A stretch of DNA of 64,000 nucleotides from CAAGNP01 sp045603545 (GTDB lineage: Bacteria > Bacteroidota > Bacteroidia > Bacteroidales > UBA932): positions 62,001-126,000 of the forward strand of contig JAZUMG010000030.1 of the NCBI GenBank assembly GCA_045603545.1, read 5' to 3'. The position numbers and the translations under genes were made by a program. Shown here one piece after another: positions 22,686 through 31,821 of the stretch. The first letter of the stretch is position 1. Every line of letters begins with the position of its first letter. The notes below the pieces were generated by a model. That model searched no databases, had not been told where the DNA came from, and worked only from the letters and a program-made list of their open reading frames with translations.

Positions 22686-24237
22686 ACAGAAGTTTCCAGT
22701 TCAGATATTTTGAGTTCACAAGCGTCTCTGGTAAACCGGGGATATATTGTGTGTCGTACAGACCGTAATCCTCAGAGATCCAGTTGCATTGTTGGCGATA
22801 GGCGAGATCGAGGAATATGTTTGATTTTGTGCAGAACCCTATGCCTGCTGAAGCGTAGTGGATATCTCCATCAAAATATTTCTCGGCACTGTCGTAGTAA
22901 TTGTATCCAAATCTCAATGAGAGCTGTTCTACAGGTTTGATCTCCATACCTGCCCTGATATTGTTTACCCGTCTGAAACTTGTGCGTATTGCGCTGTTCT
23001 CGCTGTTGTAATAATCTATGTCGGCAGGGTGCATCGAGTTGTCTGTCTTGAATCGGATGCTTCCGTAGTTTGTGCTCTCATAGTCTACACTTATCAGGGC
23101 GACATTGCCGAAAGTGTAGGCTGCTCCCAGTCCCCATCTGAAGGGAGATGTGATGTCATACTGGAATGTATTGAGTGGTGACTCTTCGTAGTAGTGCTCC
23201 TTATACACCCTTGCATCCATTGTCTCGTAGTTTTCGTTTCTGAGTCTGGTCCAGGTAGGGGTGGAGATGGTGGCACCAAGTCTGAGCCCGGCTACTGGCC
23301 TGTAGATTATTCCACCTTTGATATTGAAGCCTATGCCGTTGGTTGACTCCCTGTAGGTGTGGGTGAACTCCTCGAACTCTGTCTGGAAATCGTCTGGGTT
23401 CTCAGCTCTCTCGGAGAACTTCTGCAGTTTGTCGTACCACAGGGTCTGTATGGTGAAATTTATGCCGAAGTAGAGTTTGTGTGAGATATTTCCTCCGAAG
23501 TTGAGGGTGATGTCCTGTTTGTATCCTGTGGTCTCCTGAAGAAATGACTGGATAAGCGGGCCGCCCATAACTATGATGTCCTGACCGTTCTCGGCAAGGA
23601 TATTCTCAGTAGCGCCTATATATGTGTAGTCATCGTAGATTGTCTCTACCAGAGCGGTGTTCCATGCCAGAACCTCTTCCCACAGGGCATTGGTGCTGTA
23701 AAACGGGTAGCTCGGGTCAAATGATGTGATAGTGAGATCGTTGCAGTTGATGTTGTTGGCGCTCATTGCATTTGCCATACTCCCCAGTTTGCTGGTCTGA
23801 GTCTGTCTTCCCGACACGAGCGAGCGTGTGCTGTAGTTGGATGTCTGGTTTGCAACCACACCCATATTGAAACTTACGAGACCTGTGTTCCTCCCTGTCC
23901 TGAAAGAGGAGACGCCACCCACATTTGACAGTGTAAACCTTGTCCTGTCGGCCTTGGTGTCAGTTCCAAGGTAGTGGCTTCTGTCCACCGAGCTGGTCAT
24001 GGCTGGGGTGATGGTGAACTCATTGTAGAGGTAGACACCGGATGATGCGGGGTTGATGGTGATTGCTCCCATGTCGCCACCCAATGCAGTGAAGGCGTTG
24101 CCCATTGCCACTCCGCGGGCAGTACCCTCATAGTCATTGTTGGAGAACCTCAACGCGTCATACATTGACTGGCTGTAGCCTGTAAATGCAGTGAGGAGCC
24201 CCAATATTGCTGTGAAATATATTCTCAGTGTTCTCAT
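22663..24237 (-). CDS. Outer-membrane beta-barrel protein, FadL/OmpP1-like
   Basis: 524 residues from the ATG at 24237. A signal peptide ends near GYSQ; the mature protein starts with YDALRFSNNDYEGTARGVAMGNAFTALGGDMGAITINPA, the N-terminal hatch-type motif of Bacteroidota proteins assigned to the FadL/OmpP1 group. Many alternating beta strands follow and the C-terminus ends in Phe (KLLFTFGCRF), as expected for a barrel. FadL relatives take up hydrophobic molecules; the substrate here is unknown. It begins 11 bases after the stop of the Tyr-rich lipoprotein gene, so both are probably co-transcribed. Confidence 0.75.
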   Translation of the reverse strand: MRTLRIYFTAILGLLTAFTGYSQSMYDALRFSNNDYEGTARGVAMGNAFTALGGDMGAITINPASSGVYLYNEFTITPAMTSSVDRSHYLGTDTKADRTRFTLSNVGGVSSFRTGRNTGLVSFNMGVVANQTSNYSTRSLVSGRQTQTSKLGSMANAMSANNINCNDLTITSFDPSYPFYSTNALWEEVLAWNTALVETIYDDYTYIGATENILAENGQDIIVMGGPLIQSFLQETTGYKQDITLNFGGNISHKLYFGINFTIQTLWYDKLQKFSERAENPDDFQTEFEEFTHTYRESTNGIGFNIKGGIIYRPVAGLRLGATISTPTWTRLRNENYETMDARVYKEHYYEESPLNTFQYDITSPFRWGLGAAYTFGNVALISVDYESTNYGSIRFKTDNSMHPADIDYYNSENSAIRTSFRRVNNIRAGMEIKPVEQLSLRFGYNYYDSAEKYFDGDIHYASAGIGFCTKSNIFLDLAYRQQCNWISEDYGLYDTQYIPGLPETLVNSKYLNWKLLFTFGCRF

Positions 24238-24248
24238 TGTTGCCAATT

Positions 24249-25367
24249 TTATCTTCTTCCGCCGGTTCTGGTCGCTCCGCTGCCGGAGGTGTTGCCGGAT
24301 GATCTGTATGAACTGCCGCTGCTGTATGAGCTGCTTCTGCCTGAATAACTGTTGCTGCGGTTCTGATTGTAGGTGCTGCGTGAAGATTGTCCCTGGCTGC
24401 TCTGATATCTCTGGTTGCTACTGTTGGTGTAGCTGCCCGAACTTCTTGTAGTACCTTTTTGGGTCTGTGTGGCAGATTGTCTGTATTTGTCAGAGGAGTT
24501 GCCCTGTTTGGCATCCCTTACCCCCCTTCTCTGGGTAGATGAGGCGGTCTGGGTGTTGCTGCCGGACCCATTGCCCCTTACCTGATTGATCCCCTGCTGG
24601 ACTGGAGCCCTGCGGACGCTCTCCCTGTGGGAGGCTGGTGCAGCTGCAGGTGTTGTCCTGGCGATATCTCTCCTTCCGTGGACTACATCCTTGTGCCCTG
24701 CCCCTCCAGGTCCCGGAGGTGGTGGGGGTGGAAGGTACATCGGAGGATACATGGGGCCATACCATGGGTCGTAATATGGGGGGTAGTAGCCAGCATAGTA
24801 GCCTGGGTAAAATCCCGGGTAGTACCAGGGATCATACCAGCCGCCGTAATGGTAATAAGCGGGACCGTAACCGTACCAGGGTGAATACCAGGGGTCATAC
24901 CATCCCCAGTAGTAGCTTGGTCTGTGCCACCAATAGTAGCTCGGAGTGTGGTGATAGTAGTACGGGTTCCATCCCCAGTCGTATCCGTATCCGAAATTGT
25001 ATTCGAAGTTGATGGAGAATGTGCGGTCTGACCCTTCGTCAAACTTGTTGAGACGCTCCTCATATGTCTCACCTTCAAGCAATACCACATATGTCTTTTC
25101 CGGCTCAAGAGGGATGTTTACATTGCGGGTCTCCCCCAGGACAATGGTATCCACGGGCTCTCTGTATATTTTTGAAGCCTTGGTCTCGCTTGTGAGCTGG
25201 GCAATGTGGGTCTGTTCTGCCTCAGTCGCAGCTTTAATGGCGGCATAGTCAGGGTTGTAGTATATGCCGTCCTGTATGGTGCTGCTGCCGGTATATGAAG
25301 CAGTTGTTCCACAAGATATTAGGATTAAGGAACTTAATAGGATCAGGCAAATGGAAAAATTTTTCAT
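24249..25367 (-). CDS. Tyr/Trp/Pro/Gly-rich lipoprotein with basic Ser/Gln-rich tail
   Basis: 372 residues from the ATG at 25367 (AAAGGA lies 8 bases before it; another ATG at 25376 overlaps that site). A lipoprotein signal peptide ends in LISC. A structured N-terminal part (20-125) contains TYVVLLEGETYEERLNKF. Then comes an extreme low-complexity segment (about 128-215) built on YYW, YDPWY and PGYY units, ending in eight consecutive Pro within about ten residues, and then a basic Ser/Gln/Arg/Gly-rich tail (about 225-372). No enzyme motif. Surface adhesion or scaffolding is a guess. Upstream of the FadL-like gene. Confidence 0.75.
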   Translation of the reverse strand: MKNFSICLILLSSLILISCGTTASYTGSSTIQDGIYYNPDYAAIKAATEAEQTHIAQLTSETKASKIYREPVDTIVLGETRNVNIPLEPEKTYVVLLEGETYEERLNKFDEGSDRTFSINFEYNFGYGYDWGWNPYYYHHTPSYYWWHRPSYYWGWYDPWYSPWYGYGPAYYHYGGWYDPWYYPGFYPGYYAGYYPPYYDPWYGPMYPPMYLPPPPPPGPGGAGHKDVVHGRRDIARTTPAAAPASHRESVRRAPVQQGINQVRGNGSGSNTQTASSTQRRGVRDAKQGNSSDKYRQSATQTQKGTTRSSGSYTNSSNQRYQSSQGQSSRSTYNQNRSNSYSGRSSSYSSGSSYRSSGNTSGSGATRTGGRR

Positions 25368-25398
25368 GACACACATCCTTTTATTTATTATTTATTCG

Positions 25399-25406
25399 TA
25401 CTTTTG
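25399..25406 (+). promoter_or_regulatory. proS -7 element
   Basis: TACTTTTG matches TAnnTTTG and lies 63 bp before the proS ATG. No TTTG at the -33 distance. Confidence 0.4.
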
Positions 25407-25469
25407 CGAGCTAATACGCATAATACGATACAAAAATAACAAAAAACATACCATTTAAAAAATTTTACA

Positions 25470-26948
25470 ATGGCTAAAGAGGTAACAAGTAGAGAAGAGA
25501 ACTACTCATTGTGGTACAACAACTTGGTCGTAAAAGCAGACCTTGCAGAGAATTCAGCAGTCAGAGGATGTATGGTAATCAAGCCATACGGCTACGCAAT
25601 ATGGGAGAAAATCCAGCATCAGCTCGATACAATGTTCAAGGAGACCGGGCACCAGAATGCCTATTTCCCACTATTTATCCCCAAATCGTTTTTGAGCAAG
25701 GAGGCAGACCATGTGGAGGGATTTGCCAAAGAGTGCGCAGTGGTGACTCACCACAGACTTAAGAACAATCCTGACGGTTCTGGTGTAATCGTGGATCCTG
25801 AGGCAAAACTTGAAGAGGAACTTATCGTTCGTCCTACCTCCGAGACCATTATCTGGAATACTTACAGAAACTGGATCAAGTCATACAGAGATCTTCCTAT
25901 CCTTTGCAACCAATGGGCAAACGTGGTGAGATGGGAGATGCGTACCAGACTTTTCCTCAGGACAGCAGAGTTCCTTTGGCAGGAGGGTCACACAGCCCAT
26001 GCTACAGCTCAGGAGGCAATTGAAGAGACAGAAAAGATGGTAAATGTATATGCAGATTTTGCACGCAACTACATGGCTCTCCCTGTAGTGGTAGGTAAAA
26101 AGACCGAATCGGAGAGATTTGCGGGTGCGATCGATACACTTTGCATCGAGGCTATGATGCAGGATGGTAAGGCTCTTCAGGCAGGTACTTCTCACTTCTT
26201 GGGCCAGAACTTTGCCAAAGCATTCGATGTGCAGTTTGCAAATAAGGAGGGCAAGCTTGATTATGTTTGGGCTACATCATGGGGCGTTTCTACCCGTCTG
26301 ATGGGTGCCTTGATCATGGCTCACAGTGACAACAATGGTCTTGTACTTCCACCGGCTCTTGCACCTATCCAGGTGGTTATGGTCCCTATCTACAAAGGGG
26401 AAGAGGAGCTGAAGATGATGGTAGAGAAGATGGAAGAGATCAAAAACGAACTTAAGCCTTACGGCATCTCTGTTAAGATTGATGACAGGGACAATGTCCG
26501 TTCAGGTTTCAAATTCGCAGAGTGGGAGCTTAAAGGTGTTCCTGTCCGCGTGGTGATGGGTAAACGTGACCTTGAAAGCGGCGTGGTGGAGATTGCCCGT
26601 CGTGACACTTGCGAGAAATCGTCTGTGGCAAGAGAGGGTATAGCAGAGTATATCAAGAACCTTTTGGATGAGATCCAGAAGAATATCTATACAAAAGCTT
26701 TGAACTTCAGGGATGAGCATACAGTGAAGGTGGATACCTGGGAGGAGTTCAAGGAGAAGATCGAAGAGGGTGGTTTCCTTCTTTGCCACTGGGACGGTAC
26801 TGCTGAGACTGAGGCTAAGATCAAGGAGGAGACAAAGGCTACTATCAGATGTATCCCTCTTGATTCTCACGTGGTGATGGAGGAGGGCAAATGTGTCTAC
26901 TCCGGCAAACCATCCAAACAAAGGGTAATTTTTGCAAGAGCATACTAA
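25470..26948 (+). CDS. proS: Prolyl-tRNA synthetase (short, archaeal/eukaryote-like form)
   Basis: 492 residues. Class II synthetase charging tRNA-Pro. The catalytic domain carries motif 2 (RWEMRTRLFLRTAEFLWQEG) and motif 3 (GVSTRLMGALIM), followed by the anticodon-binding domain (VVMVPIYKGEEE...) and the C-terminal zinc-type domain ending in a Tyr (KQRVIFARAY), as in archaeal/eukaryotic-like ProS. The bacterial editing insertion is absent, as is normal for Bacteroidota. The next gene starts 2 bases after the stop. Confidence 0.97.
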   Translation: MAKEVTSREENYSLWYNNLVVKADLAENSAVRGCMVIKPYGYAIWEKIQHQLDTMFKETGHQNAYFPLFIPKSFLSKEADHVEGFAKECAVVTHHRLKNNPDGSGVIVDPEAKLEEELIVRPTSETIIWNTYRNWIKSYRDLPILCNQWANVVRWEMRTRLFLRTAEFLWQEGHTAHATAQEAIEETEKMVNVYADFARNYMALPVVVGKKTESERFAGAIDTLCIEAMMQDGKALQAGTSHFLGQNFAKAFDVQFANKEGKLDYVWATSWGVSTRLMGALIMAHSDNNGLVLPPALAPIQVVMVPIYKGEEELKMMVEKMEEIKNELKPYGISVKIDDRDNVRSGFKFAEWELKGVPVRVVMGKRDLESGVVEIARRDTCEKSSVAREGIAEYIKNLLDEIQKNIYTKALNFRDEHTVKVDTWEEFKEKIEEGGFLLCHWDGTAETEAKIKEETKATIRCIPLDSHVVMEEGKCVYSGKPSKQRVIFARAY

Positions 26949-26949
26949 T

Positions 26950-27645
26950 ATGTTGGAACAAATCGCATCCGAATTGATGGATAAGGCCCAATTGAAGGCC
27001 GATGTCTATGACAAGTGTCTCGATATCTTTAACCAGCTTAAGGATGTCCTGAGTGAGACCAGTAACGACCTGAACGATGTTGTGGAGGAGAAGTGCGCCA
27101 GAAGGATCAGGATTGAATACCGTGACCGTGGACGCTTTGAGGCTGAACTCAAGTTTGCAGATGATGTGCTGGTGTTCAGTATGCACACTGATATCTTCAA
27201 GTTTGACAAGGATCACTCCATCTGGAAAAACCAGTATGTGAAAGAGGATCTGAGCAGAGCTTATTGTGGAGTCATCAATGTGTACAACTTCCTCTCGGAT
27301 TCGATGAAATATAATAGGGAAGAGGACTTGGGTTACCTTGTGGCAAGGATTTTTGTCAATAAGGACAGGAGCTTCCTGGTAGAAGGGAAGAGACAGGACA
27401 AGCAGAGGACCGCTGCATTCGGGAAATATACCCTTGGCAAGGAGGAACTTGTGGCCATAGTCCAGTCAGCAGTCACATATGCCCTTTCATTTGACCTATT
27501 GGTACCTCCATTTGACTTGGTGAAGGTGGTGAGTGTAAACCAGATCAATGCCAAGATAGAATCTGCCAAGATGAAGACCGGCAAACGTATGGGTTATCAA
27601 TACAATTCTGATGATGTGCTAAATACAGATGAAAATGAAAAATAA
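26950..27645 (+). CDS. Conserved protein of unknown function
   Basis: 231 residues from the ATG at 26950, 2 bases after proS. I do not recognise a named domain. No signal peptide or membrane segment, so probably cytoplasmic. The N-terminus is helical and heptad-like (LEQIASELMDKAQLKADVYDKCLDIFNQLKDVL); the middle is mixed alpha/beta (RIRIEYRDRGRFEAELKFADDVLVFSMHTDIF, FLVEGKRQDK) and the C-terminus is helical. It sits between proS and a DUF3078 gene that it overlaps by 17 bases, so it is translationally linked to an exported protein. Confidence 0.7.
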   Translation: MLEQIASELMDKAQLKADVYDKCLDIFNQLKDVLSETSNDLNDVVEEKCARRIRIEYRDRGRFEAELKFADDVLVFSMHTDIFKFDKDHSIWKNQYVKEDLSRAYCGVINVYNFLSDSMKYNREEDLGYLVARIFVNKDRSFLVEGKRQDKQRTAAFGKYTLGKEELVAIVQSAVTYALSFDLLVPPFDLVKVVSVNQINAKIESAKMKTGKRMGYQYNSDDVLNTDENEK

Positions 27646-28636
27646 AATTCTTCTACTTGCCCTAGTGGCTCTTTTAGGTGGACTGACCACTGTCAAATCT
27701 TTTGCACAGGAACAGGAATTGACAAGTGCGCAGGAGATGTGCCTTATCGTAGTATCCAAGATTGATGTTCCTGAAATCCAATATGTGGAGGTTGAGGAAC
27801 CAAAGTATTGGACAAACGGCATTATGAACCAGATCGGTTTCTCTCAGGTGTCGCTTACCAACTGGGCAGCCGGTGGTGTCGGTTCCATAGCTATGAATGC
27901 CTATGTCGATGCACACGCAAATTATAAGAAAGACCTTATGATTTGGGAGAACAGGGTAAATCTAGCATATGGTTTTGTGAATCCACTTGGTGAGGGGGAG
28001 AGATTCAAGAAGAGTGATGACAGGATTCAGGTAGACAGCAAATGGGGTTATGGTGTGGCAAACAAACTCTATGCATCGGCAGTGTTCAATTTCAGAACAC
28101 AGTTTGCAAAAGGTTACACCTATGGTGCCACCAAGGAGGCAGACAAGCTTATCTCTGCATTTATGGCCCCCGGTAATGTTACACTCGGTCTCGGTGTGGA
28201 CTGGAAACCATTGGGTGTCCTCTCTTTCAACATCGCCCCTTTGACAGGAAATATGGTGGTGGTAGGTCTGGAGGAACTCAGATCAAGCTATGGTTGGGAT
28301 TCGAAAAAGGATGATATGACCAAAGCTGTCAGAACAGAGCTCGGTGCCCAGCTTAAAGGTGAATACAAACAGTCATTCAAAAATGTCTCTGTAGGTACAA
28401 CACTTACACTATTCTACGATTACCTATCACCGGAGTTGGCCCCTCAGGTTTATTGGGATCTGAATCTTGACTTCAAAATCACAAGGTTCTTCTCAGCAAA
28501 CCTCCGTACTAACCTTATCTATGATGAGAATATCCTTATCGAAGGGAAGGATGGTGAATCAAAACCGAGAGTGCAGTTCAAAGAGGCGTTCAACCTAAGT
28601 TTTACCTACACCTTCGGTAACTATAAGAAAAAATAA
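27629..28636 (+). CDS. DUF3078 outer-membrane-type protein
   Basis: 335 residues. A signal peptide ends at SFAQ; the rest resembles DUF3078 proteins of Bacteroidota: KYWTNGIMNQIGFSQVSLTNWAAGGVGSIA near the start, then alternating beta strands (WENRVNLAYGFVNP, DDRIQVDSKWGYGV) and a C-terminal strand NLSFTYTFGN followed by lysines. This suggests a small outer-membrane beta-barrel; function unknown. It overlaps the preceding gene by 17 bases, and its stop shares one base with the tilS ATG (TAATG). Confidence 0.8.
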   Translation: MKMKNKILLLALVALLGGLTTVKSFAQEQELTSAQEMCLIVVSKIDVPEIQYVEVEEPKYWTNGIMNQIGFSQVSLTNWAAGGVGSIAMNAYVDAHANYKKDLMIWENRVNLAYGFVNPLGEGERFKKSDDRIQVDSKWGYGVANKLYASAVFNFRTQFAKGYTYGATKEADKLISAFMAPGNVTLGLGVDWKPLGVLSFNIAPLTGNMVVVGLEELRSSYGWDSKKDDMTKAVRTELGAQLKGEYKQSFKNVSVGTTLTLFYDYLSPELAPQVYWDLNLDFKITRFFSANLRTNLIYDENILIEGKDGESKPRVQFKEAFNLSFTYTFGNYKKK

Positions 28637-29973
28637 TGATCCTTTCGGAATTCGATAGAAACCTGACCTCTTTTCTTCCCGATGGTGTGGAAGGGAAGAG
28701 GTTTCTTCTTGCGGTGAGCGGGGGGATCGACTCCATGTGTATGGCGAGCCTCTTCCTGGTATCATCACTGAGACCTGAATTTGGGATTGCAACAGTCAAT
28801 TTCAACCTCAGACCCGGGGATTGTGACCTCGATCAGGAACTTGTCAGAAACTGGGCAGCAGAGCGAAATATCCCGTTTCATACTATCGGATTCAATACCA
28901 AGGAGTATGCCCATCAGCACTCCATCTCTACCCAGATGGCGGCGAGGGATCTCCGCTACGGGTGGTTCTACAAATTGCTCGAAGAGCATCACTACGATTA
29001 TATTGCGATAGCGCATAATCTTGATGACAGCGCAGAGACCCTTCTGCTCAATCTCCTTAGAGGTACAGGTGTGAGTGGACTTGCCGGAATCAGGGGACAG
29101 AACGGTAAAATTATAAGGCCACTCATTACAATTCAGAGGGAGTCAATTGCCAAGTATGTGGAGGAGAACAGTGTTCCATACAGGGATGACAAATCCAATT
29201 TTGAGAGCCACTACTCCCGCAACAGGGTGCGCAATGTCATATTCCCTGAATTCAGGAAAATAAATCCATCATTTCTCTCCACTTTAAGCAGGAACAGCCT
29301 CCATTTTCTGCAGGCAGAGGGGGTTCTCGATGAATTCCTGGAGTTGAAAAGGGGAGAGTTGTATAGAGAGGAGGGAGATTTGCTCCTTATAGATATAGCG
29401 GCACTTTCGAGGGAAAAGAATAGAGGATATTGGTTATACAGATTGCTTGGGGAGAAGGGGTTTAATGAGTCGCAACTCACTGATATTGAGGACGCTCTCT
29501 CTGGGCAGAGTGGAAAGATGTTCTCCTCGGCCACGCACGAAATGGTGGTGGACAGGGATTATCTCAAAGTGTATCCCATCAATGTGCTTGATAAAGCCGA
29601 GTTTCATATTGCCGGGCCAGGTGTCTATAACTTTGCAGGGGTAAGTTTCAGGATCAGTTTTTTTGAAAAGGGGGAATCCTTTAATCCACTCAGTGAGGAT
29701 GGAACCCTTTACTTTGATGCGGATTCCATAAGACTGCCTATGGTATGCAGAGGGTGGAGGCCCGCAGACAGATTCAGACCGTTCGGGATGACGGGGTTCA
29801 AGAAACTGAGCGATTTCTTCAAAGATATCAAGATGGACAGGGTGCAGAAGGATATGCAGCCACTCATCTGTGATGGTGAGAATATAGTGTGTCTTCCCGG
29901 TCTGAGAATTGATGACAGATACAAAATAAAAACCTCGACCACTCTGGTAGCCGAGGTTAAAATATTGAAGTAA
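28636..29973 (+). CDS. tilS: tRNA(Ile)-lysidine synthetase
   Basis: 445 residues; modifies C34 of tRNA-Ile(CAU) to lysidine using ATP and lysine. The PP-loop motif AVSGGIDSM is at about residues 30-38, with the family motif HNLDDSAETLLLNLLRGTGVSGL near 130-152 and the C-terminal TilS domains (CRGWRPADRFRPFG, KKLSDFFKD). Length is typical. The start shares a base with the previous stop. Near its 3' end, 29931-29958 forms a hairpin that serves as a terminator for the opposite-strand sppA. Confidence 0.95.
   Translation: MILSEFDRNLTSFLPDGVEGKRFLLAVSGGIDSMCMASLFLVSSLRPEFGIATVNFNLRPGDCDLDQELVRNWAAERNIPFHTIGFNTKEYAHQHSISTQMAARDLRYGWFYKLLEEHHYDYIAIAHNLDDSAETLLLNLLRGTGVSGLAGIRGQNGKIIRPLITIQRESIAKYVEENSVPYRDDKSNFESHYSRNRVRNVIFPEFRKINPSFLSTLSRNSLHFLQAEGVLDEFLELKRGELYREEGDLLLIDIAALSREKNRGYWLYRLLGEKGFNESQLTDIEDALSGQSGKMFSSATHEMVVDRDYLKVYPINVLDKAEFHIAGPGVYNFAGVSFRISFFEKGESFNPLSEDGTLYFDADSIRLPMVCRGWRPADRFRPFGMTGFKKLSDFFKDIKMDRVQKDMQPLICDGENIVCLPGLRIDDRYKIKTSTTLVAEVKILK
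29920..29958 (-). terminator. Intrinsic terminator for sppA, embedded in tilS
   Basis: AACCTCG (29931-29937) pairs with CGAGGTT (29952-29958), with an inner ACC/GGT. On the minus strand the stem is followed by TTTTATTTTG. It lies 26 nt beyond the sppA stop. Confidence 0.6.
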
Positions 29974-29983
29974 GTTATCTGAC

Positions 29984-31750
29984 CTATTTCTGGAAAACGT
30001 AGTCGTACTCCATACGGGCAAATACTGTTTTGCTCAATTGTGTCATTTGCTCACAAAGGTCTTCAATGGCGATATCAGGATTTGAGAGGATGTCAAGTGT
30101 GGCTTCTGCCTGGTTGAAACTCTCCATTATCTTCTCCATCTGGTTTTTCACCTTTGGATATTCCACTACCTGATAATTCTCAAGGCCAGAAATGTTTACA
30201 GTGTACTCAAGGGCATCTGCAACAGTTCCGATCTCGTCGGTAAGACCCACTTTTATGGCATCTGCTCCGGACCATACGCGGCCTTGTGCAATTTTGTCAA
30301 CATCCTCTTTGGACATATCCCTTCCGTTTGATACGATAGAGAGGAATAGGTCGTAGATGGTTTCAACTGATCTCTGCATATATGCAAGTTCTGTCTTGTC
30401 CATAGGGCTCATCATCGACATCATGTCAGAGTGCTCATTACTGTTGATATTGACAACATTGATGCGGGCTTTTTCTTTCACGATTTTTCCTACATTTGGA
30501 ACCATGCTGAATACGCCGATTGAGCCTGTGAGGGTAGTCTCATTTGTGAAGATTTTGTCACCTTCAGCTGAAATCCAGTAGCCACCTGAAGCAGCGTAGC
30601 TTCCGTATGAAACCACTACAGGTTTGTCTTTCTTGAGGAGGTCGAGTTCCTGGCGGATAATCTCTGCAGCAATTGCATCTCCACCTGGAGAGTTTACGCG
30701 AAGAAGTACCGCTTTGACTGTGCTGTCTTTTCTCACGTCAGAGATAATTTTGGCATATTTGTCTGATGAGATCCCTTCTCCGTTGCCCTGTGTGATCTCA
30801 CCATTTGCATAAATGATGGCAATCTTGTCAGATGCTTTTACATTGGGTTTGATTACGGCCTGTGCGTATTTGTTAAGGGTGATCATTTTGATATCATCCT
30901 CTTTCTCTACGCCGAAAAGACCCATAAGTTCGTCCAGCATTTCGATTCTTGTCATGGTGCCGTCTGCAAGGCCTGCTTTCACCATATCCTCAGCTTCTGT
31001 TGCAGAGAGGTTGTTGACTATCCTGTTGAACTCTTTGATGTCGATGCCGCGCGATTTGCAGATGCCCGAAGCGATAGTGTTCCAGAGGGATGAAACCATT
31101 GCCTGGTTCTGCTCTCTGTTGGCTTCGCTGATGTCGGTGTTTACAAATTGCTCACCGGCAGATTTGTACTTGCCGTGGCGGATAAGCTGGATCTCCACGC
31201 CGAGTTTGTCAAGTGCACCCTTGAAGAACATGAGTGAGCTTGAAAGACCGAACATCATATTGCCGCCAAGTGGATTGACGTAGATTTTGTCAGCCACAGA
31301 TGCGAGGTAGTATCCACCTTGTGAGTATGTTTCACAATATGATATGATTGCCTTTCCCGACTCTTTGAATTTAACCAATGCGGTCCTGAACTCCTCCATG
31401 TGTGAGTTCTCCATTGCCATATTGGTGGGGTTGATGTAGATAAATTTGATGGCAGGGTCCTCTGCAGCCTTTTCGATAGCCTGGATGGCTGTCAGGATGC
31501 CGATGGTTGATGATGGTGCCATATCGCCGCCTGACAGAAGTGCACTTGGGTCAAAATCCCCTTCAGTGGTCTGTTCGCTGAGGTTCAGGCTTGAGTCAAG
31601 CTTGAGGATGGCAGACTCCGGTATTTCGGGTGTCGATTTGGATGAAGAACCAATTGATCCTGCAATTGATACAAGAACTATGACACCGAAGAGCATTGCT
31701 ACGAATACCCCTATGAATGATGCCAAAAGTGTTTTGAAAAATCCTTTCAT
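29984..31750 (-). CDS. sppA: Signal peptide peptidase SppA, 67K type
   Basis: 588 residues from the ATG at 31750, where a membrane anchor begins (FFKTLLASFIGVFVAMLFGVIVLV). SppA degrades cleaved signal peptides in the inner membrane with a Ser/Lys dyad. The long two-domain form is present: the Lys lies in the N-terminal repeat (IRHGKYKSAGEQF) and the Ser in the C-terminal repeat (YGSYAASGGYWISAEGDKI). A divergent promoter overlaps that of the metal cassette. Transcription probably stops in the terminator inside tilS. Confidence 0.93.
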   Translation of the reverse strand: MKGFFKTLLASFIGVFVAMLFGVIVLVSIAGSIGSSSKSTPEIPESAILKLDSSLNLSEQTTEGDFDPSALLSGGDMAPSSTIGILTAIQAIEKAAEDPAIKFIYINPTNMAMENSHMEEFRTALVKFKESGKAIISYCETYSQGGYYLASVADKIYVNPLGGNMMFGLSSSLMFFKGALDKLGVEIQLIRHGKYKSAGEQFVNTDISEANREQNQAMVSSLWNTIASGICKSRGIDIKEFNRIVNNLSATEAEDMVKAGLADGTMTRIEMLDELMGLFGVEKEDDIKMITLNKYAQAVIKPNVKASDKIAIIYANGEITQGNGEGISSDKYAKIISDVRKDSTVKAVLLRVNSPGGDAIAAEIIRQELDLLKKDKPVVVSYGSYAASGGYWISAEGDKIFTNETTLTGSIGVFSMVPNVGKIVKEKARINVVNINSNEHSDMMSMMSPMDKTELAYMQRSVETIYDLFLSIVSNGRDMSKEDVDKIAQGRVWSGADAIKVGLTDEIGTVADALEYTVNISGLENYQVVEYPKVKNQMEKIMESFNQAEATLDILSNPDIAIEDLCEQMTQLSKTVFARMEYDYVFQK

Positions 31751-31781
31751 TTCCGGTAATGTTTTTTTTGATTTCTTATAT

Positions 31782-31812
31782 TTTGCAAAAGTATGTAAAA
31801 ATTGTACCTTTG
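31782..31812 (+). promoter_or_regulatory. Bacteroides-type promoter of the metal cassette
   Basis: TTTG (31782-31785), 19 nt, TACCTTTG (31805-31812): an exact consensus match. The expected start is about 4 nt before the ATG at 31822, so the leader is very short. Confidence 0.75.
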
Positions 31813-31817
31813 CCAAG
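31786..31817 (-). promoter_or_regulatory. sppA promoter
   Basis: Minus strand TTG (31814-31816), 20 nt, TACTTTTG (31786-31793). It overlaps face-to-face with the rightward promoter at 31782-31812; the -33 box of one abuts the -7 box of the other. Confidence 0.55.
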
Positions 31818-31821
31818 TTAT

